A DNA stretch of 64,000 bases from a bacterium (lineage in GTDB: Bacteria; Vulcanimicrobiota; JABDET01): the NCBI GenBank assembly GCA_021817145.1, contig JAKAVV010000001.1, forward strand, positions 62,001-126,000. Reading direction: 5' to 3'. The notes under the pieces are model-generated. The model saw only the letters and a list, made by a program, of their open reading frames with translations, was not told the DNA's origin and did no database searches. The stretch's first letter is position 1; every line of letters starts with the position of its first letter. The position numbers were made by a program, and so were the translations under genes. Positions 1-11,350 of the stretch are shown here, one piece after another.

Positions 1-2
1 GA

Positions 3-404
3 GCCTTGATCACTGCCAGGTTTGCTCTTGAACAGGGAAGAGGGGTGTTCGCTCTTCCCGGCATCCCTGGGAATCCTTTATCAAAAGGAACAAATGGTTT
101 AATTCAAGCGGGAGGAAAGCTTGTGCAGGAAATAAAGGATATCCTTGAAGAATTTCCTTCTGAAGTGAGTTCTCTGCTGAATTTAGAAGCAGTAGAAAAA
201 TCTTTAAAAGAGGGGGAGAAATTGCCTGAAGAAAACGTGGCAAGAGAAATTTTGAGATTGTTGAGTCCAAAAGAGGGAGTTTGCATTGAGGATCTGGTTT
301 GCCGCATGAGTCTTCCTGTTTCAAAACTTTCATCTGCTCTCGTGTTTCTGGAAATGAAAGGATACGTTTCCAGGCTTCCAGGGAATTTTTACGTGAAATT
401 ATGA
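3..404 (+). CDS. dprA: DNA processing protein DprA/Smf, C-terminal part (5' truncated by window)
   Basis: LITARFALEQGRGVFALPGIPGNPLSKGTNGLIQAGGKLV is the DprA Rossmann-fold C-terminus, followed by a winged-helix-like tail. Confidence 0.9.
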   Translation, partial: ALITARFALEQGRGVFALPGIPGNPLSKGTNGLIQAGGKLVQEIKDILEEFPSEVSSLLNLEAVEKSLKEGEKLPEENVAREILRLLSPKEGVCIEDLVCRMSLPVSKLSSALVFLEMKGYVSRLPGNFYVKL

Positions 405-2542
405 GCTCTTTGATCATTGTAGAATCTCCAGCAAAAGCGCGGACAATTAAGAAGTTCCTTTCAAAAGGATACGAAGTAAAAGCTTCTATGGGACATATTC
501 GAGATCTTCCCAAAAGCCAGTTAGGGGTAGATGTTGGAAATCATTTTACTCCCAAGTATATTGTGATTAAAGGGAAAAACAAAATTATTAAAGAGTTGAA
601 AGCTGCGGCTAAAGATTCAAAGCAGATTTTCCTGGCAACAGATCCTGATCGAGAAGGGGAAGCGATTGCATGGCATTTAAGCGAGATTTTAGGAATTGAA
701 AAAGACGCGAAACGAATTGAACTGCGCGAAATTACGAAAACAGCTCTCCAGAATGCTTTAAAGCAAGCGAAGCGCCTGGATCAAGATAAAGTTAATGCTC
801 AGCAGGCAAGAAGAGTTTTAGATCGTCTGGTAGGATATAAATTAAGTCCTTTGCTCTGGAGTAAGATAAAACGAGGGTTAAGCGCTGGAAGAGTTCAATC
901 TGTAGCTGTTAAGCTGATCTGCGAAAGAGAAAAAGAGGTTCAAGCTTTTGTTCCTGAGGAGTACTGGACTCTGGGAGCCCATCTTTTTAAAAAGGAAGGG
1001 GATTCTTCTATTTTTTCCGCCCTTTTGTCAAAGATCAAGGGTGAAAAGGCTGTTCTTCCTGATGAAACAAGAACCCAGGAAGTGGTTCAAGCCTTGACAG
1101 GAAAACCGTTTGTAGTTTCTGCGATTCTTGAGAAAGAGCAGAGAAGAAATCCTCCTCCTCCTTTTATTACCAGTACTCTGCAGCAAGATGCCAGCCGAAA
1201 GTTAGGGTTTAAAGTTTCTAGGACTATGAGTATTGCTCAACAGTTGTATGAAGGACTTGATATTGGAGAAGAAGGAACAGTTGGATTGATTACTTATATG
1301 AGAACTGACTCTACTCGAGTCGCAGAATACGCTCAAAAAGAAGCCCAAGAGTTTATTCTTCAAAAATTTTCAGAAGAGTACTGGTTAGGGAAGATTTTTA
1401 AGATAAGGGAAGGGGCTCAAGATGCTCATGAGGCAATTCGCACAACCAGCGTTTTTAGAACCCCTGAGAAATTGAAACCTTATTTAAATCGAGATCAATA
1501 TCGTTTGTATCGTTTAATATGGGAAAGATTTTTAGCCAGTCAGATGAGCCCTGCTCTTTTTGACGTTAAAACAATTGAAATTAAATCTGGCGAGTATGAA
1601 TTTAAAGCCACTGGAAGCACATTGAAGTTTCCTGGATTTTTAGCTGTTTATCAGGAAGCGAATGAGGCGACCCGCCGTTTGCGAGCGAGCAGCGCGGATC
1701 CTCAGGAGCCTTATCAGGAAGCAGCTGATGTCGAGTCTTCAGAGGATCAAGACAAAGCGAGTCTCCCTGAATTGAAAGAAAATGAGCTCTTAAACCTGGA
1801 AAAACTTGAACCTAAACAGCATTTTACTCAGCCCCCTCCTCGTTATACAGAAGCAAGCCTTGTCAAAACACTTGAGGAAAATGGAATTGGAAGGCCTTCT
1901 ACTTATGCTCCTATTATTGAAACGATTTTGCAGAGGAGATATGTTGCCATTGAGAACAAGCACTTTCTTCCGACACAGTTAGGATTTATCGTGACAGAGA
2001 CTCTCGAAAAAAATTTCTCTGATATTTTGAATGTGGATTTTACGGCTGCCATGGAAAATAAGCTGGATGCCGTGGAAGAAGGGAAATTGAACTGGGTGGA
2101 TCTCCTTTCAGAATTTTATCCTTCTTTTGAAGGGGCATTAAAAGAAGCTCAAATTCATCTGGAAAGAGTTAAAGTTGAGCCTGTTGTGATTGAGGAAACC
2201 TGCCCAAATTGTGGAAGAAATTTAGTGATTCGTGAAGGAAGATTCGGTCAGTTCATTGCCTGTCCAGGGTATCCAGAGTGCCGCTACACAAAAGGGATTT
2301 CAAAAGGAACAGGAATTTCATGTCCTGAGCCAGGCTGCACAGGAGAGATTTTGCAATTAAAAACAAAAAAAGGAAGAGCGTTCTATGGCTGCAGCCGTTA
2401 CCCCGATTGTCAGTTCAGAAGCTGGAATAAGCCTTCTTCCGAAAAGTGTCCTCAGTGCAGCTCTCTTTTATTTGAAAAAAACAGTAAAAATGGAAAAGTT
2501 GGACTGGTGTGTTTAAAAGAGGGATGCGGGTACAAAAACTGA
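401..2542 (+). CDS. topA: DNA topoisomerase I (type IA)
   Basis: MSSLIIVESPAKARTIKKFL start; GLITYMRTDSTRV active site; C-terminal CxxC zinc ribbons. Start moved to 401 (ATGA overlap with dprA). Confidence 0.96.
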   Translation: MSSLIIVESPAKARTIKKFLSKGYEVKASMGHIRDLPKSQLGVDVGNHFTPKYIVIKGKNKIIKELKAAAKDSKQIFLATDPDREGEAIAWHLSEILGIEKDAKRIELREITKTALQNALKQAKRLDQDKVNAQQARRVLDRLVGYKLSPLLWSKIKRGLSAGRVQSVAVKLICEREKEVQAFVPEEYWTLGAHLFKKEGDSSIFSALLSKIKGEKAVLPDETRTQEVVQALTGKPFVVSAILEKEQRRNPPPPFITSTLQQDASRKLGFKVSRTMSIAQQLYEGLDIGEEGTVGLITYMRTDSTRVAEYAQKEAQEFILQKFSEEYWLGKIFKIREGAQDAHEAIRTTSVFRTPEKLKPYLNRDQYRLYRLIWERFLASQMSPALFDVKTIEIKSGEYEFKATGSTLKFPGFLAVYQEANEATRRLRASSADPQEPYQEAADVESSEDQDKASLPELKENELLNLEKLEPKQHFTQPPPRYTEASLVKTLEENGIGRPSTYAPIIETILQRRYVAIENKHFLPTQLGFIVTETLEKNFSDILNVDFTAAMENKLDAVEEGKLNWVDLLSEFYPSFEGALKEAQIHLERVKVEPVVIEETCPNCGRNLVIREGRFGQFIACPGYPECRYTKGISKGTGISCPEPGCTGEILQLKTKKGRAFYGCSRYPDCQFRSWNKPSSEKCPQCSSLLFEKNSKNGKVGLVCLKEGCGYKN

Positions 2543-3852
2543 CGATCATTGGTGGAGGGCTGGCAGGGTGCGAAGCAGCCTGGCAGGCAGCTGAGCTTGG
2601 GGTCGAAGTTGAACTTTATGAGATGCGCCCCGCAGTTTTAACTTTAGTTCATAAAACGGATCTTTTAGCAGAGTTGGTTTGTTCTAACTCTCTTGGAGTA
2701 AATGATCCAATGAAAGCCCCTGGGCTTCTGAAAGAAGAGTTGAGGAAAGTTGGCTCTTTATTGTTAAAAGCAGCAGATTCCTGTTCCATTCCAGCAGGTC
2801 AAGCTCTTGCCGTAGATCGTGGAGAGTTTTCTAAAAAAGTGACGGATTTGATTTCCAGCCACCCGGGGATACAAGTGATTCGAAAAGAGGTTCAAGAGAT
2901 CCCAGAAGGGGTATGCATTATTGCCACAGGTCCATTAACCAGCCCTGCTTTCAGTTCTTCTCTTAAATTTCTCTGCGGAGATTATTTGTATTATTATGAT
3001 GCTTCTGCTCCTATTGTTACAGGAGAAAGTTTGGATCTGTCGAAATTATATCACGGCTGTCGTTATGGTCGTGGAAATGAAAAAGCATATTTGAACTCCC
3101 CTTTTACAAAGGAAGAGTACCTGAATTTTGCAGCAGCCATTCAAACCAGTGAAAGAGTTCCTTATGCTCCTCATGAAGACCCTAAGTTTTTTGAAGGATG
3201 CATGCCGATTGAAGAAAAAGTGGATCGAGGAATTGACACGCTCAGGTTTGGCGCTATGAAACCTGTTGGACTTCCTGTTCCAGGAACAGGAAAAGAACCT
3301 TATGCCGTGGTCCAGCTTCGTCTTGAAAATCAGGAAGGAACCATGTATAATTTAGTTGGATTTCAGACCCGAATGAAATGGGGGGAGCAGGCGCGGATTT
3401 TCCACATGATTCCAGGGCTTGAGAAGGCTGAGTTTGTGAGATACGGAGTGATGCATCGAAATATTTTCATCTCTGCGCCGACTTTGCTTTCTCCGACTTT
3501 GCAATTAAAAACGAATCCTCTCCTTTTTTTTGCTGGTCAGATTACCGGAGTTGAAGGATATGTTGAAGATATTGCTTCTGGTTATTTAGCAGGAGTGAAT
3601 GCTGCTTTATACATGACAGGGATGAAGCCGATTCTGTTTCCAGAAACAACGGCTGTAGGGTCTCTTATCCATTATATTACCCATGCCCGTTCAAAAGATT
3701 TTCAACCCATGAGCATCAATTTCAGTTTGTTTCCTCCCCTTCCTTTTTCTGTTAAAGATAAAGCCTTGCGCCAGAAGCTTACAGCAGAAAGGGCATTAAA
3801 GGATTTGGAACAATTTAATCAATATTCAAGAAAGGGGGTTTATGCATCATGA
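2524..3852 (+). CDS. trmFO: Methylenetetrahydrofolate--tRNA-(uracil-5-)-methyltransferase TrmFO
   Basis: [51 protein letters not shown]. Confidence 0.95.
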   Translation: MRVQKLTIIGGGLAGCEAAWQAAELGVEVELYEMRPAVLTLVHKTDLLAELVCSNSLGVNDPMKAPGLLKEELRKVGSLLLKAADSCSIPAGQALAVDRGEFSKKVTDLISSHPGIQVIRKEVQEIPEGVCIIATGPLTSPAFSSSLKFLCGDYLYYYDASAPIVTGESLDLSKLYHGCRYGRGNEKAYLNSPFTKEEYLNFAAAIQTSERVPYAPHEDPKFFEGCMPIEEKVDRGIDTLRFGAMKPVGLPVPGTGKEPYAVVQLRLENQEGTMYNLVGFQTRMKWGEQARIFHMIPGLEKAEFVRYGVMHRNIFISAPTLLSPTLQLKTNPLLFFAGQITGVEGYVEDIASGYLAGVNAALYMTGMKPILFPETTAVGSLIHYITHARSKDFQPMSINFSLFPPLPFSVKDKALRQKLTAERALKDLEQFNQYSRKGVYAS

Positions 3853-4370
3853 CAACCGTTGTGGCTGTGATTAAAGACGGAAAAGTAGCGATGTGCGGAG
3901 ATGGGCAGGTAACCATGAATCAAACGGTTATCAAACATAAAGCTAAAAAGATTAGAAAAATGTTCGAGGGGAAAGTTTTGGCGGGATTTGCCGGTTCAGC
4001 TGCAGATGGGCTTGCCTTGTTTGAAAAGTTTGAAAAAAAGCTGGAAGAATATCATGGGAATCTCCCAAGAGCATGCGTAGAGCTGGCAAAAGAATGGAGG
4101 ATGGATAAAGCGCTGAGAAGGCTTGAAGCTCTTCTGCTGGCCGCAGACAAAGATCATCTTTTCGTTCTTTCTGGAACAGGAGATGTTGTGGAACCGGATG
4201 AAGGGGTCGCTGGAATTGGATCGGGTTCCCCTTATGCAATTGCTTCGGCGAGAGCCCTTGTTAAACATTCTTCTTTGACTGCTCGTGAAATCGCTGAAGA
4301 ATCTCTTAAAATAGCGGCTGATATCTGCATTTATACGAATCAGGTCTTAACAATAGAGGAACTGCTTTGA
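3849..4370 (+). CDS. hslV: ATP-dependent protease peptidase subunit HslV
   Basis: [41 protein letters not shown] overlap with trmFO. Confidence 0.95.
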   Translation: MTTVVAVIKDGKVAMCGDGQVTMNQTVIKHKAKKIRKMFEGKVLAGFAGSAADGLALFEKFEKKLEEYHGNLPRACVELAKEWRMDKALRRLEALLLAADKDHLFVLSGTGDVVEPDEGVAGIGSGSPYAIASARALVKHSSLTAREIAEESLKIAADICIYTNQVLTIEELL

Positions 4371-6592
4371 GTTTGAGTTTTGTTATTCCTCTGTCTGTTT
4401 TAATGGCGCTGCTGCTTGCGATACTAGCCTGGCTCTCTTTATCGCGGCAGTTTGACCAGAGGGTCTTAAAAATGAAAGAAAAGACCGAACAGGAAATGGC
4501 TGATCAGCTGCATAAATATCAAGATTCTCTTCAAACTCAGAGGATTTTATATGAAAAAGTCCAGCAGAGATTGGAAGAAATTTCCACTCTTCACAGGATT
4601 GCCATGACTTTGAATTCAACTCTTTCTCTCCCTGAAGTGATGCAGCAGGCGCTCAGAGAAATGGTTCGAATTTTTAAAGCGGAGTCAGGGGGGATTTTTT
4701 TAAAAGATAAAAATAAAAGCGAATTGATCCTCCAGGAGGGTTTTGGTTTTCCTAAAATTTCGGTCTCTCTTCCTGTGGGACAAGGGATTGCCGGAGTTGT
4801 TTTTCAGCAGAACTCTCCTTTTTTGATTTCAGATGTCAAAAGCGAAAGAACGATTGATCCAGCTTATTTGATTCGGCGGAGTGTCAGCTCTATTATGGCT
4901 GCTCCTTTAATTGTTCGGGGAAGGATCATTGGAACAGTTGAGCTGCATCACACACTTTCTTCTTACTTTAAAGATGAAGATCTGAAATTGTTCGAAGTGA
5001 TCTCTTCTTCTCTTGCCATGGCGATCGATAATGCTAAATTATATCAGGAATCCAGCGAAAATTTAGAAAAAAGGCTGGACGAGCTGTTTACTTTGTATCA
5101 CGTTACACAGGTCGTTTCTTCCAGTTTGAATCCTGATATTATTCTCCACCGCCTCCAGAATTTGATTCGGCAGACTTTAAAGGCAAGCGATACGGCTGTT
5201 CTTCTAGAAGGGGATTCTGATATTGCGTATCTTTTGAGCATTAAAGAATTTTCAGCTTCTTTGTTAGAAGGAATTCCTCTTTTCTTTTCAGATGCGAAAA
5301 AGCAGGAATTTTTTAAGTCATGGATTGAAAAAAATGAGCCTGTTTGTTCTTTTGGAATTGTTCCTATTCTCATTGATCGAAAGTTAGGGGGAATTATAAG
5401 AATTTGTTATCGAGAACAGCATGATTTTATTGAAGAAGAAGCAAGACTTCTTCTTGCCCTTGCCCAGCAGGCTGGTATTGCCATAAAAAACGCCAGACTG
5501 TATGAAGAGGTTGTGAAAGAGAAAAAGCTTCTGGACTCCTTGTTCACTTCTATTGCTGATGGGGTGATAACCACAGACCAGAGATTGAATATCCTTTCTG
5601 TGAATCCCGCTGTGGAGAAAATTTTGGGCTGGAAAGAAGCAGAGCTGATGAACTCCCCTTTCCAAGAGATTTTTCATGTTGACATGAGTCTTCAGGATAA
5701 TGAGAAAGGGAATTCGTCTGTTCCTATTTATCGGGAGTTTCTTGTTAAAGCAAAAGATGGCTCTGAGAAATTTTTATCTCTTGTCTTTTCCCCTCTCCGT
5801 GGAGAAAGTGGAGATCTGCTGGGATTTGTTTCTGTGTTCAGGGATATTTCCAAGATTAAAGAGATGGAGCAGATGAAATCTGATTTTATTTCCACGGTTT
5901 CTCATGAGCTGCGCACTCCCCTTACTTCTATTAAAGGATATATTGCCACTCTTCTGCATCCTGCCACACAATTTGATCAGAGCACACAGAGAGAATTTTT
6001 GCAAATTATGAACCGAGAAGTGGACCGATTAAGCGGATTAATTTCCGATCTTTTGGAAGTGTCTAGAATTGAATCCGAGAAGTTCCATACCAATCCTAAA
6101 TTTTCAGATTTAATGCCGATTATCAGGCAGATGATTGAGAAATATAAACAGATGCACCCAAAATATGGCTTTTCCTATTCTGGTCCTGATGCTGTTGAGT
6201 TGGAGTTTGACGGGAACCAGATCGAGTATGTTTTGCAGCATCTGTTGAACAATGCGGTTAAATATTCTCCTAAAGGCGGAGATGTGGAGGTGCAAATTCA
6301 GCCTGAAGGGGATAGGATTTGCGTCAGCATCAAAGACCAGGGAGTTGGTATTCCTTTTGATGAACAAGAGAAGATATTTGATCGGTTTCATCGAGTGGAC
6401 AATCGCCCTACTCGATGGGCTTACGGCTGGGGTTTAGGGCTTTTTATTGCTAAAAAAGTGATAGAGGCGCACGGCGGCAAAATTTGGGTAGAATCTATTT
6501 TAGGCGGAGGATCTAAATTTATTTTTACGCTGCCACTTAAAAATGGAGGGGAGAAGATCAATGATAAGTCATCCCATCATTCTCGTCATTGA
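4367..6592 (+). CDS. Membrane-anchored GAF-GAF-PAS sensor histidine kinase
   Basis: N-terminal TM, two GAF-like regions, PAS, HisKA ([17 protein letters not shown]), HATPase ([26 protein letters not shown]). Confidence 0.9.
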   Translation: MSLSFVIPLSVLMALLLAILAWLSLSRQFDQRVLKMKEKTEQEMADQLHKYQDSLQTQRILYEKVQQRLEEISTLHRIAMTLNSTLSLPEVMQQALREMVRIFKAESGGIFLKDKNKSELILQEGFGFPKISVSLPVGQGIAGVVFQQNSPFLISDVKSERTIDPAYLIRRSVSSIMAAPLIVRGRIIGTVELHHTLSSYFKDEDLKLFEVISSSLAMAIDNAKLYQESSENLEKRLDELFTLYHVTQVVSSSLNPDIILHRLQNLIRQTLKASDTAVLLEGDSDIAYLLSIKEFSASLLEGIPLFFSDAKKQEFFKSWIEKNEPVCSFGIVPILIDRKLGGIIRICYREQHDFIEEEARLLLALAQQAGIAIKNARLYEEVVKEKKLLDSLFTSIADGVITTDQRLNILSVNPAVEKILGWKEAELMNSPFQEIFHVDMSLQDNEKGNSSVPIYREFLVKAKDGSEKFLSLVFSPLRGESGDLLGFVSVFRDISKIKEMEQMKSDFISTVSHELRTPLTSIKGYIATLLHPATQFDQSTQREFLQIMNREVDRLSGLISDLLEVSRIESEKFHTNPKFSDLMPIIRQMIEKYKQMHPKYGFSYSGPDAVELEFDGNQIEYVLQHLLNNAVKYSPKGGDVEVQIQPEGDRICVSIKDQGVGIPFDEQEKIFDRFHRVDNRPTRWAYGWGLGLFIAKKVIEAHGGKIWVESILGGGSKFIFTLPLKNGGEKINDKSSHHSRH

Positions 6593-6929
6593 AGACGATG
6601 AGAGCATCGCGAATTTAATTAAAATCAATCTGGATTTGACAGGGTTTAAGACCATTCTTGCTGGCGATGGAGATATCGCTGTTCAGTTGTTTGATGCAAA
6701 TCCGGTTTCACTTGTTCTATTGGATTTAATGCTGCCAGGAAAAGATGGTTGGGAGGTTTTGGAGCATATCAAATCAAAAGGAAACGGAAAGATTCCTGTG
6801 ATCGTGACATCTGCTAAAACTCAAAGATCTGATTTTGAGAAAGGAGCTGATATGGGGGTTGTTGATTATGTGACAAAACCTTTTGACCCGTATGATTTAA
6901 TCCAGAGGATTAAAGGAATTCTTTCGTGA
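6561..6929 (+). CDS. Single-domain response regulator (receiver)
   Basis: [17 protein letters not shown]...LVLLDLMLPGKDGWEVL...TSAKT...TKPFDPYDL. Confidence 0.92.
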   Translation: MISHPIILVIEDDESIANLIKINLDLTGFKTILAGDGDIAVQLFDANPVSLVLLDLMLPGKDGWEVLEHIKSKGNGKIPVIVTSAKTQRSDFEKGADMGVVDYVTKPFDPYDLIQRIKGILS

Positions 6930-7294
6930 GCGCAAAAAAAATTTTAATTGTTGAGGATGAAGAAGTTGTTCGGCGGTTTATTAAGATTTCGCTTGAATTT
7001 GAAGGTTTTAAAGTTTACGAAGCTTCCAATGGTGAAGAAGGGATTATTTCTGTTCAAAAGGAGCTGCCTGATCTGATTATTACAGATTTAATGATGCCTG
7101 AAATGGATGGGGTTGCATTCTACAAGAAAATGAAAGAGGAGAAAGAAACGATGAGCATTCCCATTATTGTTTTAACGGCAAAAGACACTTTCCAAGATAT
7201 TCATGAAGCTTATAAGACAGGGGTTGTTATCTATTTAACAAAGCCGTTTGATCCGGGAATGCTGGTTCAGAGAGTCCATGAAATCCTCTCCTGA
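6926..7294 (+). CDS. Single-domain response regulator (receiver)
   Basis: LIVEDEEVVRRFIKISLEFEGF...LIITDLMMPEMDGVAFY...LTAKD...TKPFDPGML; GTGA overlap with upstream RR. Confidence 0.92.
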   Translation: MSAKKILIVEDEEVVRRFIKISLEFEGFKVYEASNGEEGIISVQKELPDLIITDLMMPEMDGVAFYKKMKEEKETMSIPIIVLTAKDTFQDIHEAYKTGVVIYLTKPFDPGMLVQRVHEILS

Positions 7295-9854
7295 AACTTT
7301 TCCAGCGCCTCAACCCTCTTTTACTCCTCTCCTGGATCAATATTTTGATTTAAAAAAAAAGTGCTCTGATTCTCTGCTTTTATTCAGAGTCGGAGACTTT
7401 TACGAGGCTTATGGTGAAGATGGGGAAAGATTAAGTTCTGCCCTTGATATTGTTTTAACAGGTAAAGAGGTTCGAGGCGTTCGAGTTCCAATGGCTGGTT
7501 TTCCTTATCATACCCTTGACAATCATTTAAAAACTCTGCTTACTCAAGGATATAAAGTGGCGGTCTCAGAACAGATGGAAGATGCTTCTCGAAGCTCAGG
7601 ATTGATTGAGCGGAATATCGTGCGTTTTTTGACCCCAGGGACCATCCTTGAAGGGGATTTGTTAAATGAAAAAGAGTTTAATTTTATTTTAGCGATTTTC
7701 CCGGATGGGAAAGAAATAGGATTATCCTGGGCTGATGTTTCAACTGGGGATTGGAAGGCAGCTGTTATTCCTGAAGATAAAGCTCTTTTCTTTCAGGAAT
7801 TTCTAAAGATTTCCCCTAAAGAGGTTCTTCTTCCCGAAAACTTTTTTCGTAAAGATTGGTTCCAGGAGGAATCCGTAAAACTCTCTTTTTTCCCGTTTGA
7901 ATCATCCCTTGAGCAGCAGCAGGGATATTCACATCTGCCTGTTTCAGCCCAAAAAGCCTGTTTGTTCTTAAAGAGATATTTCCAGGAAATTTACAGGGGA
8001 AATCTTCCCAAGCTGCAGATTCCCGTTTTTCATCCGATACATCAATATATGGTTCTGGATCCAGCGGCTTGTCGAAATTTAGAACTGCTCGAGAATTTAT
8101 CTGCAGGAGGAAAAGAGGGGAGTCTGCTGCATCTTCTGGATCAAACGAAAACTCCGATGGGCGGGAGACTGCTGCGTCAGTGGCTTCTCTATCCTCTTCT
8201 GGATTTAAAAGAGATTGCGTACCGCCAGGATGCTGTAGAAGAGCTCTTGAAACAGTCTTTTCTGCTGGCAGATTTGCAAAATTCTTTATCCCGTATTGGG
8301 GATTTGGAGCGCATTTTATCCCGTGTTTTATTCCAAACAGCGAATGCGAGAGATTTACTTTCCATGAAGGTAATTTTGCAGGAGATTCCGCTTCTAATTC
8401 GTCTGCTTGCGTCCTGCCAGGCTCCGGCTCATCAAAAGTTTCTTCTGGAAATGCCTGATTTTTCTTCTTTGACAGTTTTGCTCGAAAAAGGGATCTCTTC
8501 TGATCCTCCTCTGAGTTTAAAAGAGGGGGGATTGATCAAAGAAGGGTTTCATCCTGAACTGGATGTTTTAAAAAAAGATTTAAAAGAGGCGGTAAACTGG
8601 ATCGCTGAATTGGAAGAAAAAGAGAGAAAAGAAACAGGAATTAAGTCTTTAAGAGTCGGTTTTAATCAGGTTTTTGGCTATTATCTTGAAGTTACAAAAT
8701 CAAATTTGTCTCTGGTTCCTTCTCGCTATATCAGGAAACAAACTCTTGCCAATGCGGAGCGGTATGTGACAGAAGAGTTGAAAAAGCAAGAAGCGCGAAT
8801 TTTATCGCTTCAAGAAAGAGTCAAATTTCTGGAATATGAAATTTTCTGCGAAATCCGCGGTGAAGTAAAAAAACAGGATGAAGCTCTCAAGAAAGGGGCG
8901 AATTTACTTGCCCAGCTTGACTGTTTTGTCAGTTTTGCTTTTCTAGCTCTTCATTATCGTTTTACTCGACCTGTTGTGGATGATGGGGATCTTCTCAGCA
9001 TTTCCGCAGGACGTCATCCTGTTGTTGAGTCTTTCTCTAAGGAGCCATTTATCCCTAATGATGTTTGTCTTTATCCAGAGGCTCGCCTTTTTGTGATTAC
9101 AGGACCGAATATGGCGGGAAAGTCCACTTTTCTGCGCCAAACCGCTTTAATCGTGATTCTTGCTCAGATGGGGAGTTTTGTTCCTGCTGACGCGGCTCAA
9201 ATTGGCGCCCTGGACAGGATTTTTACTCGGATTGGATCGTCTGATGATCTTCACCATGGGGAATCCACTTTTTTTGTTGAAATGAAGGAATGCGCTGAAA
9301 TTTTGAGAAATGCTGGGGAAAAAAGTATGGTTTTGCTGGATGAAGTGGGTAGAGGGACAGGCACTTATGATGGATTGAGTTTAGCCTGGGCTGTATCAGA
9401 AGCTCTTTTGAGAACAGAAGCTAAAGTTCTTTTTGCCACTCATTATCATGAAATGACTGATCTGGCCGATCTTTATCCTGCTGTAAAGAATTTTACAGTT
9501 GCTGTTGAAGAGAGAGGAGATGAACTAATTTTTTTAAGAAAAATTTTACCAGGTTCGTCTAATAAAAGTTATGGAATTCAAGTGGCTCGTCTTGCTGGCA
9601 TTCCTGAATCTGTTGTTAAAAGAGCGGGAGAGATCCTTGTTTCCCTTGAAACTCAGAGCCCTTCGAAATCTCGGAGTTTTTCAACTCGCCGCGCTTTTTC
9701 TATTCCTTCTTCCAGCTCTGTTCAGCTGCATCTTTTTTCTTGCGACCAGCATCCTGTTTTAGAGCGATTGAGAACTTTGGATCTCAATCACATCACTGCT
9801 ATAGAAGCTTTAAATTTGCTAGATCGGTGGAAAAAGGAGTATTGTAAAGAATGA
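7278..9854 (+). CDS. mutS: DNA mismatch repair protein MutS
   Basis: LLFRVGDFYEAYGEDG mismatch-recognition motif; GPNMAGKSTFLRQTALIVILAQMGSFVPA Walker A; start moved to 7278. Confidence 0.97.
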   Translation: MKSSPETFPAPQPSFTPLLDQYFDLKKKCSDSLLLFRVGDFYEAYGEDGERLSSALDIVLTGKEVRGVRVPMAGFPYHTLDNHLKTLLTQGYKVAVSEQMEDASRSSGLIERNIVRFLTPGTILEGDLLNEKEFNFILAIFPDGKEIGLSWADVSTGDWKAAVIPEDKALFFQEFLKISPKEVLLPENFFRKDWFQEESVKLSFFPFESSLEQQQGYSHLPVSAQKACLFLKRYFQEIYRGNLPKLQIPVFHPIHQYMVLDPAACRNLELLENLSAGGKEGSLLHLLDQTKTPMGGRLLRQWLLYPLLDLKEIAYRQDAVEELLKQSFLLADLQNSLSRIGDLERILSRVLFQTANARDLLSMKVILQEIPLLIRLLASCQAPAHQKFLLEMPDFSSLTVLLEKGISSDPPLSLKEGGLIKEGFHPELDVLKKDLKEAVNWIAELEEKERKETGIKSLRVGFNQVFGYYLEVTKSNLSLVPSRYIRKQTLANAERYVTEELKKQEARILSLQERVKFLEYEIFCEIRGEVKKQDEALKKGANLLAQLDCFVSFAFLALHYRFTRPVVDDGDLLSISAGRHPVVESFSKEPFIPNDVCLYPEARLFVITGPNMAGKSTFLRQTALIVILAQMGSFVPADAAQIGALDRIFTRIGSSDDLHHGESTFFVEMKECAEILRNAGEKSMVLLDEVGRGTGTYDGLSLAWAVSEALLRTEAKVLFATHYHEMTDLADLYPAVKNFTVAVEERGDELIFLRKILPGSSNKSYGIQVARLAGIPESVVKRAGEILVSLETQSPSKSRSFSTRRAFSIPSSSSVQLHLFSCDQHPVLERLRTLDLNHITAIEALNLLDRWKKEYCKE

Positions 9855-11347
9855 AGAGTTCCCGATTCCAATCTCTGCATCTGGTTTTGAGAATGATGAC
9901 TCTGTGCTTTTTGATTTGGGGAATTATGTCAGGTAAAGCATTTTTCTTTGATCAAGTCCTTCCCTGGAAGATTCCCGCTTTTATTGCTGCTGGATACATC
10001 TTATTATCTGCTGCTCTGCTGCTCTGGTTTTTTAAATTTGCTTTTTTGGAGCCTGTTTTAATTTTTTTAGATTTTTTGGCAGGGTTTTTCTTTTTGTTTT
10101 TGTACAAGGGTTCTTTGTTTTTTTCGTTTCCATTTTTTCTTGCCACTTATACCGCAGGGGGGATTTCATGGGGAGCATCCCTTTTTTCAGCTCTGGGGGG
10201 AACTGTCTTTTTTGCTTTAATGAATTTCTATTTTAAAGGAGCGATTTCTCCTGTTCTGCGAGATCCATCCTGGTTGTTTGTTCTTGCATTGAGTTCAGCT
10301 ATTTCAAGCCTGGGTCTGTTTAAAGCCGCTTCTCAGGAGCAGGAGAAAAAAATGGATGCCCTGATTTCTTTAATTGAAGCAGGGCAGCAGCTGGGCTCGA
10401 CATTAACTTATGAGCATGTGTTTCAACTGACGTTTACGATGACCAAAAATCTATTTAACGCATCAACCACTGCTGTTTATTTAAAAGACAGCGATGAGAT
10501 TATGAAGGTTCGGGCGATTGAATCCCCTTATGCAAAAATGTTTTCTGATTTTGATCCAAAATCCGCAAAAACGATCTTAGGGAAATTGATTCATCAAAAA
10601 ACGTCTGAAATCATTCCTGATCTGGAACAGATTCCTGAATCAGAAGAACAGGTTCTTCCACGAACCGCTCGATCTCTTCGTTCCTGCATGACTGTTCCTC
10701 TTATATTCGAAACAGAAGTCATAGGGCTTTTGTTTGTTGGCTCTTCTGCGCCGCGCGTGTATAATGGAGAATCTTTAAAATTATTTTCAGTTCTGGCCAA
10801 TCAAGCTGCTATTTCTCTCCGAAATGTTCAGCTTCACGAAAAAACAGCAACAATGGCGATCACAGACAGTGTTTCAGGACTTTATACTCATGGGTACATG
10901 CAGGAAGCTTTAGAACGGGAATTTCGCCGCTGTAAATACAATAATCTTCCTTTATCAACGATTATTTTAGATGTGGATCATTTTAAAGTCGTGAATGACA
11001 CTTATGGCCATCCACAAGGGGATGCCTTGCTCCGTCAGTTAGGAGCTGTGATTAAAACTGTAACAAGGGCTTCTGATATTGTGTGCCGATATGGTGGAGA
11101 TGAATTTATGATTATTCTGCCTGAAACCAATCGGATTGGAGCTGTCCTGGTGGCAGAAAGAGTCAGGCAAACTGTTGAGGAATATGAGTTCGTTTTAGGC
11201 TCAAAAATTGTGCATATCACGATCAGCGGAGGGGTTGCCAGTTTTCCTGAGGATATTGAGACGAAAAAAGATTTGATTGATAAAACGGATCAGGCTCTTT
11301 ATAAGTCTAAACAGAGCGGAAGGAATAAGATTTCTTTCAACTCATGA
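9851..11347 (+). CDS. Membrane GAF-GGDEF diguanylate cyclase
   Basis: Multiple N-terminal TM segments, GAF-like region, GGDEF domain with RYGGDEF and upstream RASD (I-site RxxD). Confidence 0.9.
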   Translation: MKSSRFQSLHLVLRMMTLCFLIWGIMSGKAFFFDQVLPWKIPAFIAAGYILLSAALLLWFFKFAFLEPVLIFLDFLAGFFFLFLYKGSLFFSFPFFLATYTAGGISWGASLFSALGGTVFFALMNFYFKGAISPVLRDPSWLFVLALSSAISSLGLFKAASQEQEKKMDALISLIEAGQQLGSTLTYEHVFQLTFTMTKNLFNASTTAVYLKDSDEIMKVRAIESPYAKMFSDFDPKSAKTILGKLIHQKTSEIIPDLEQIPESEEQVLPRTARSLRSCMTVPLIFETEVIGLLFVGSSAPRVYNGESLKLFSVLANQAAISLRNVQLHEKTATMAITDSVSGLYTHGYMQEALEREFRRCKYNNLPLSTIILDVDHFKVVNDTYGHPQGDALLRQLGAVIKTVTRASDIVCRYGGDEFMIILPETNRIGAVLVAERVRQTVEEYEFVLGSKIVHITISGGVASFPEDIETKKDLIDKTDQALYKSKQSGRNKISFNS

Positions 11348-11350
11348 AAA

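Noticed and set aside
10-513. - strand ORF 10-513
   Set aside because: Antisense to dprA/topA with no recognisable protein features.
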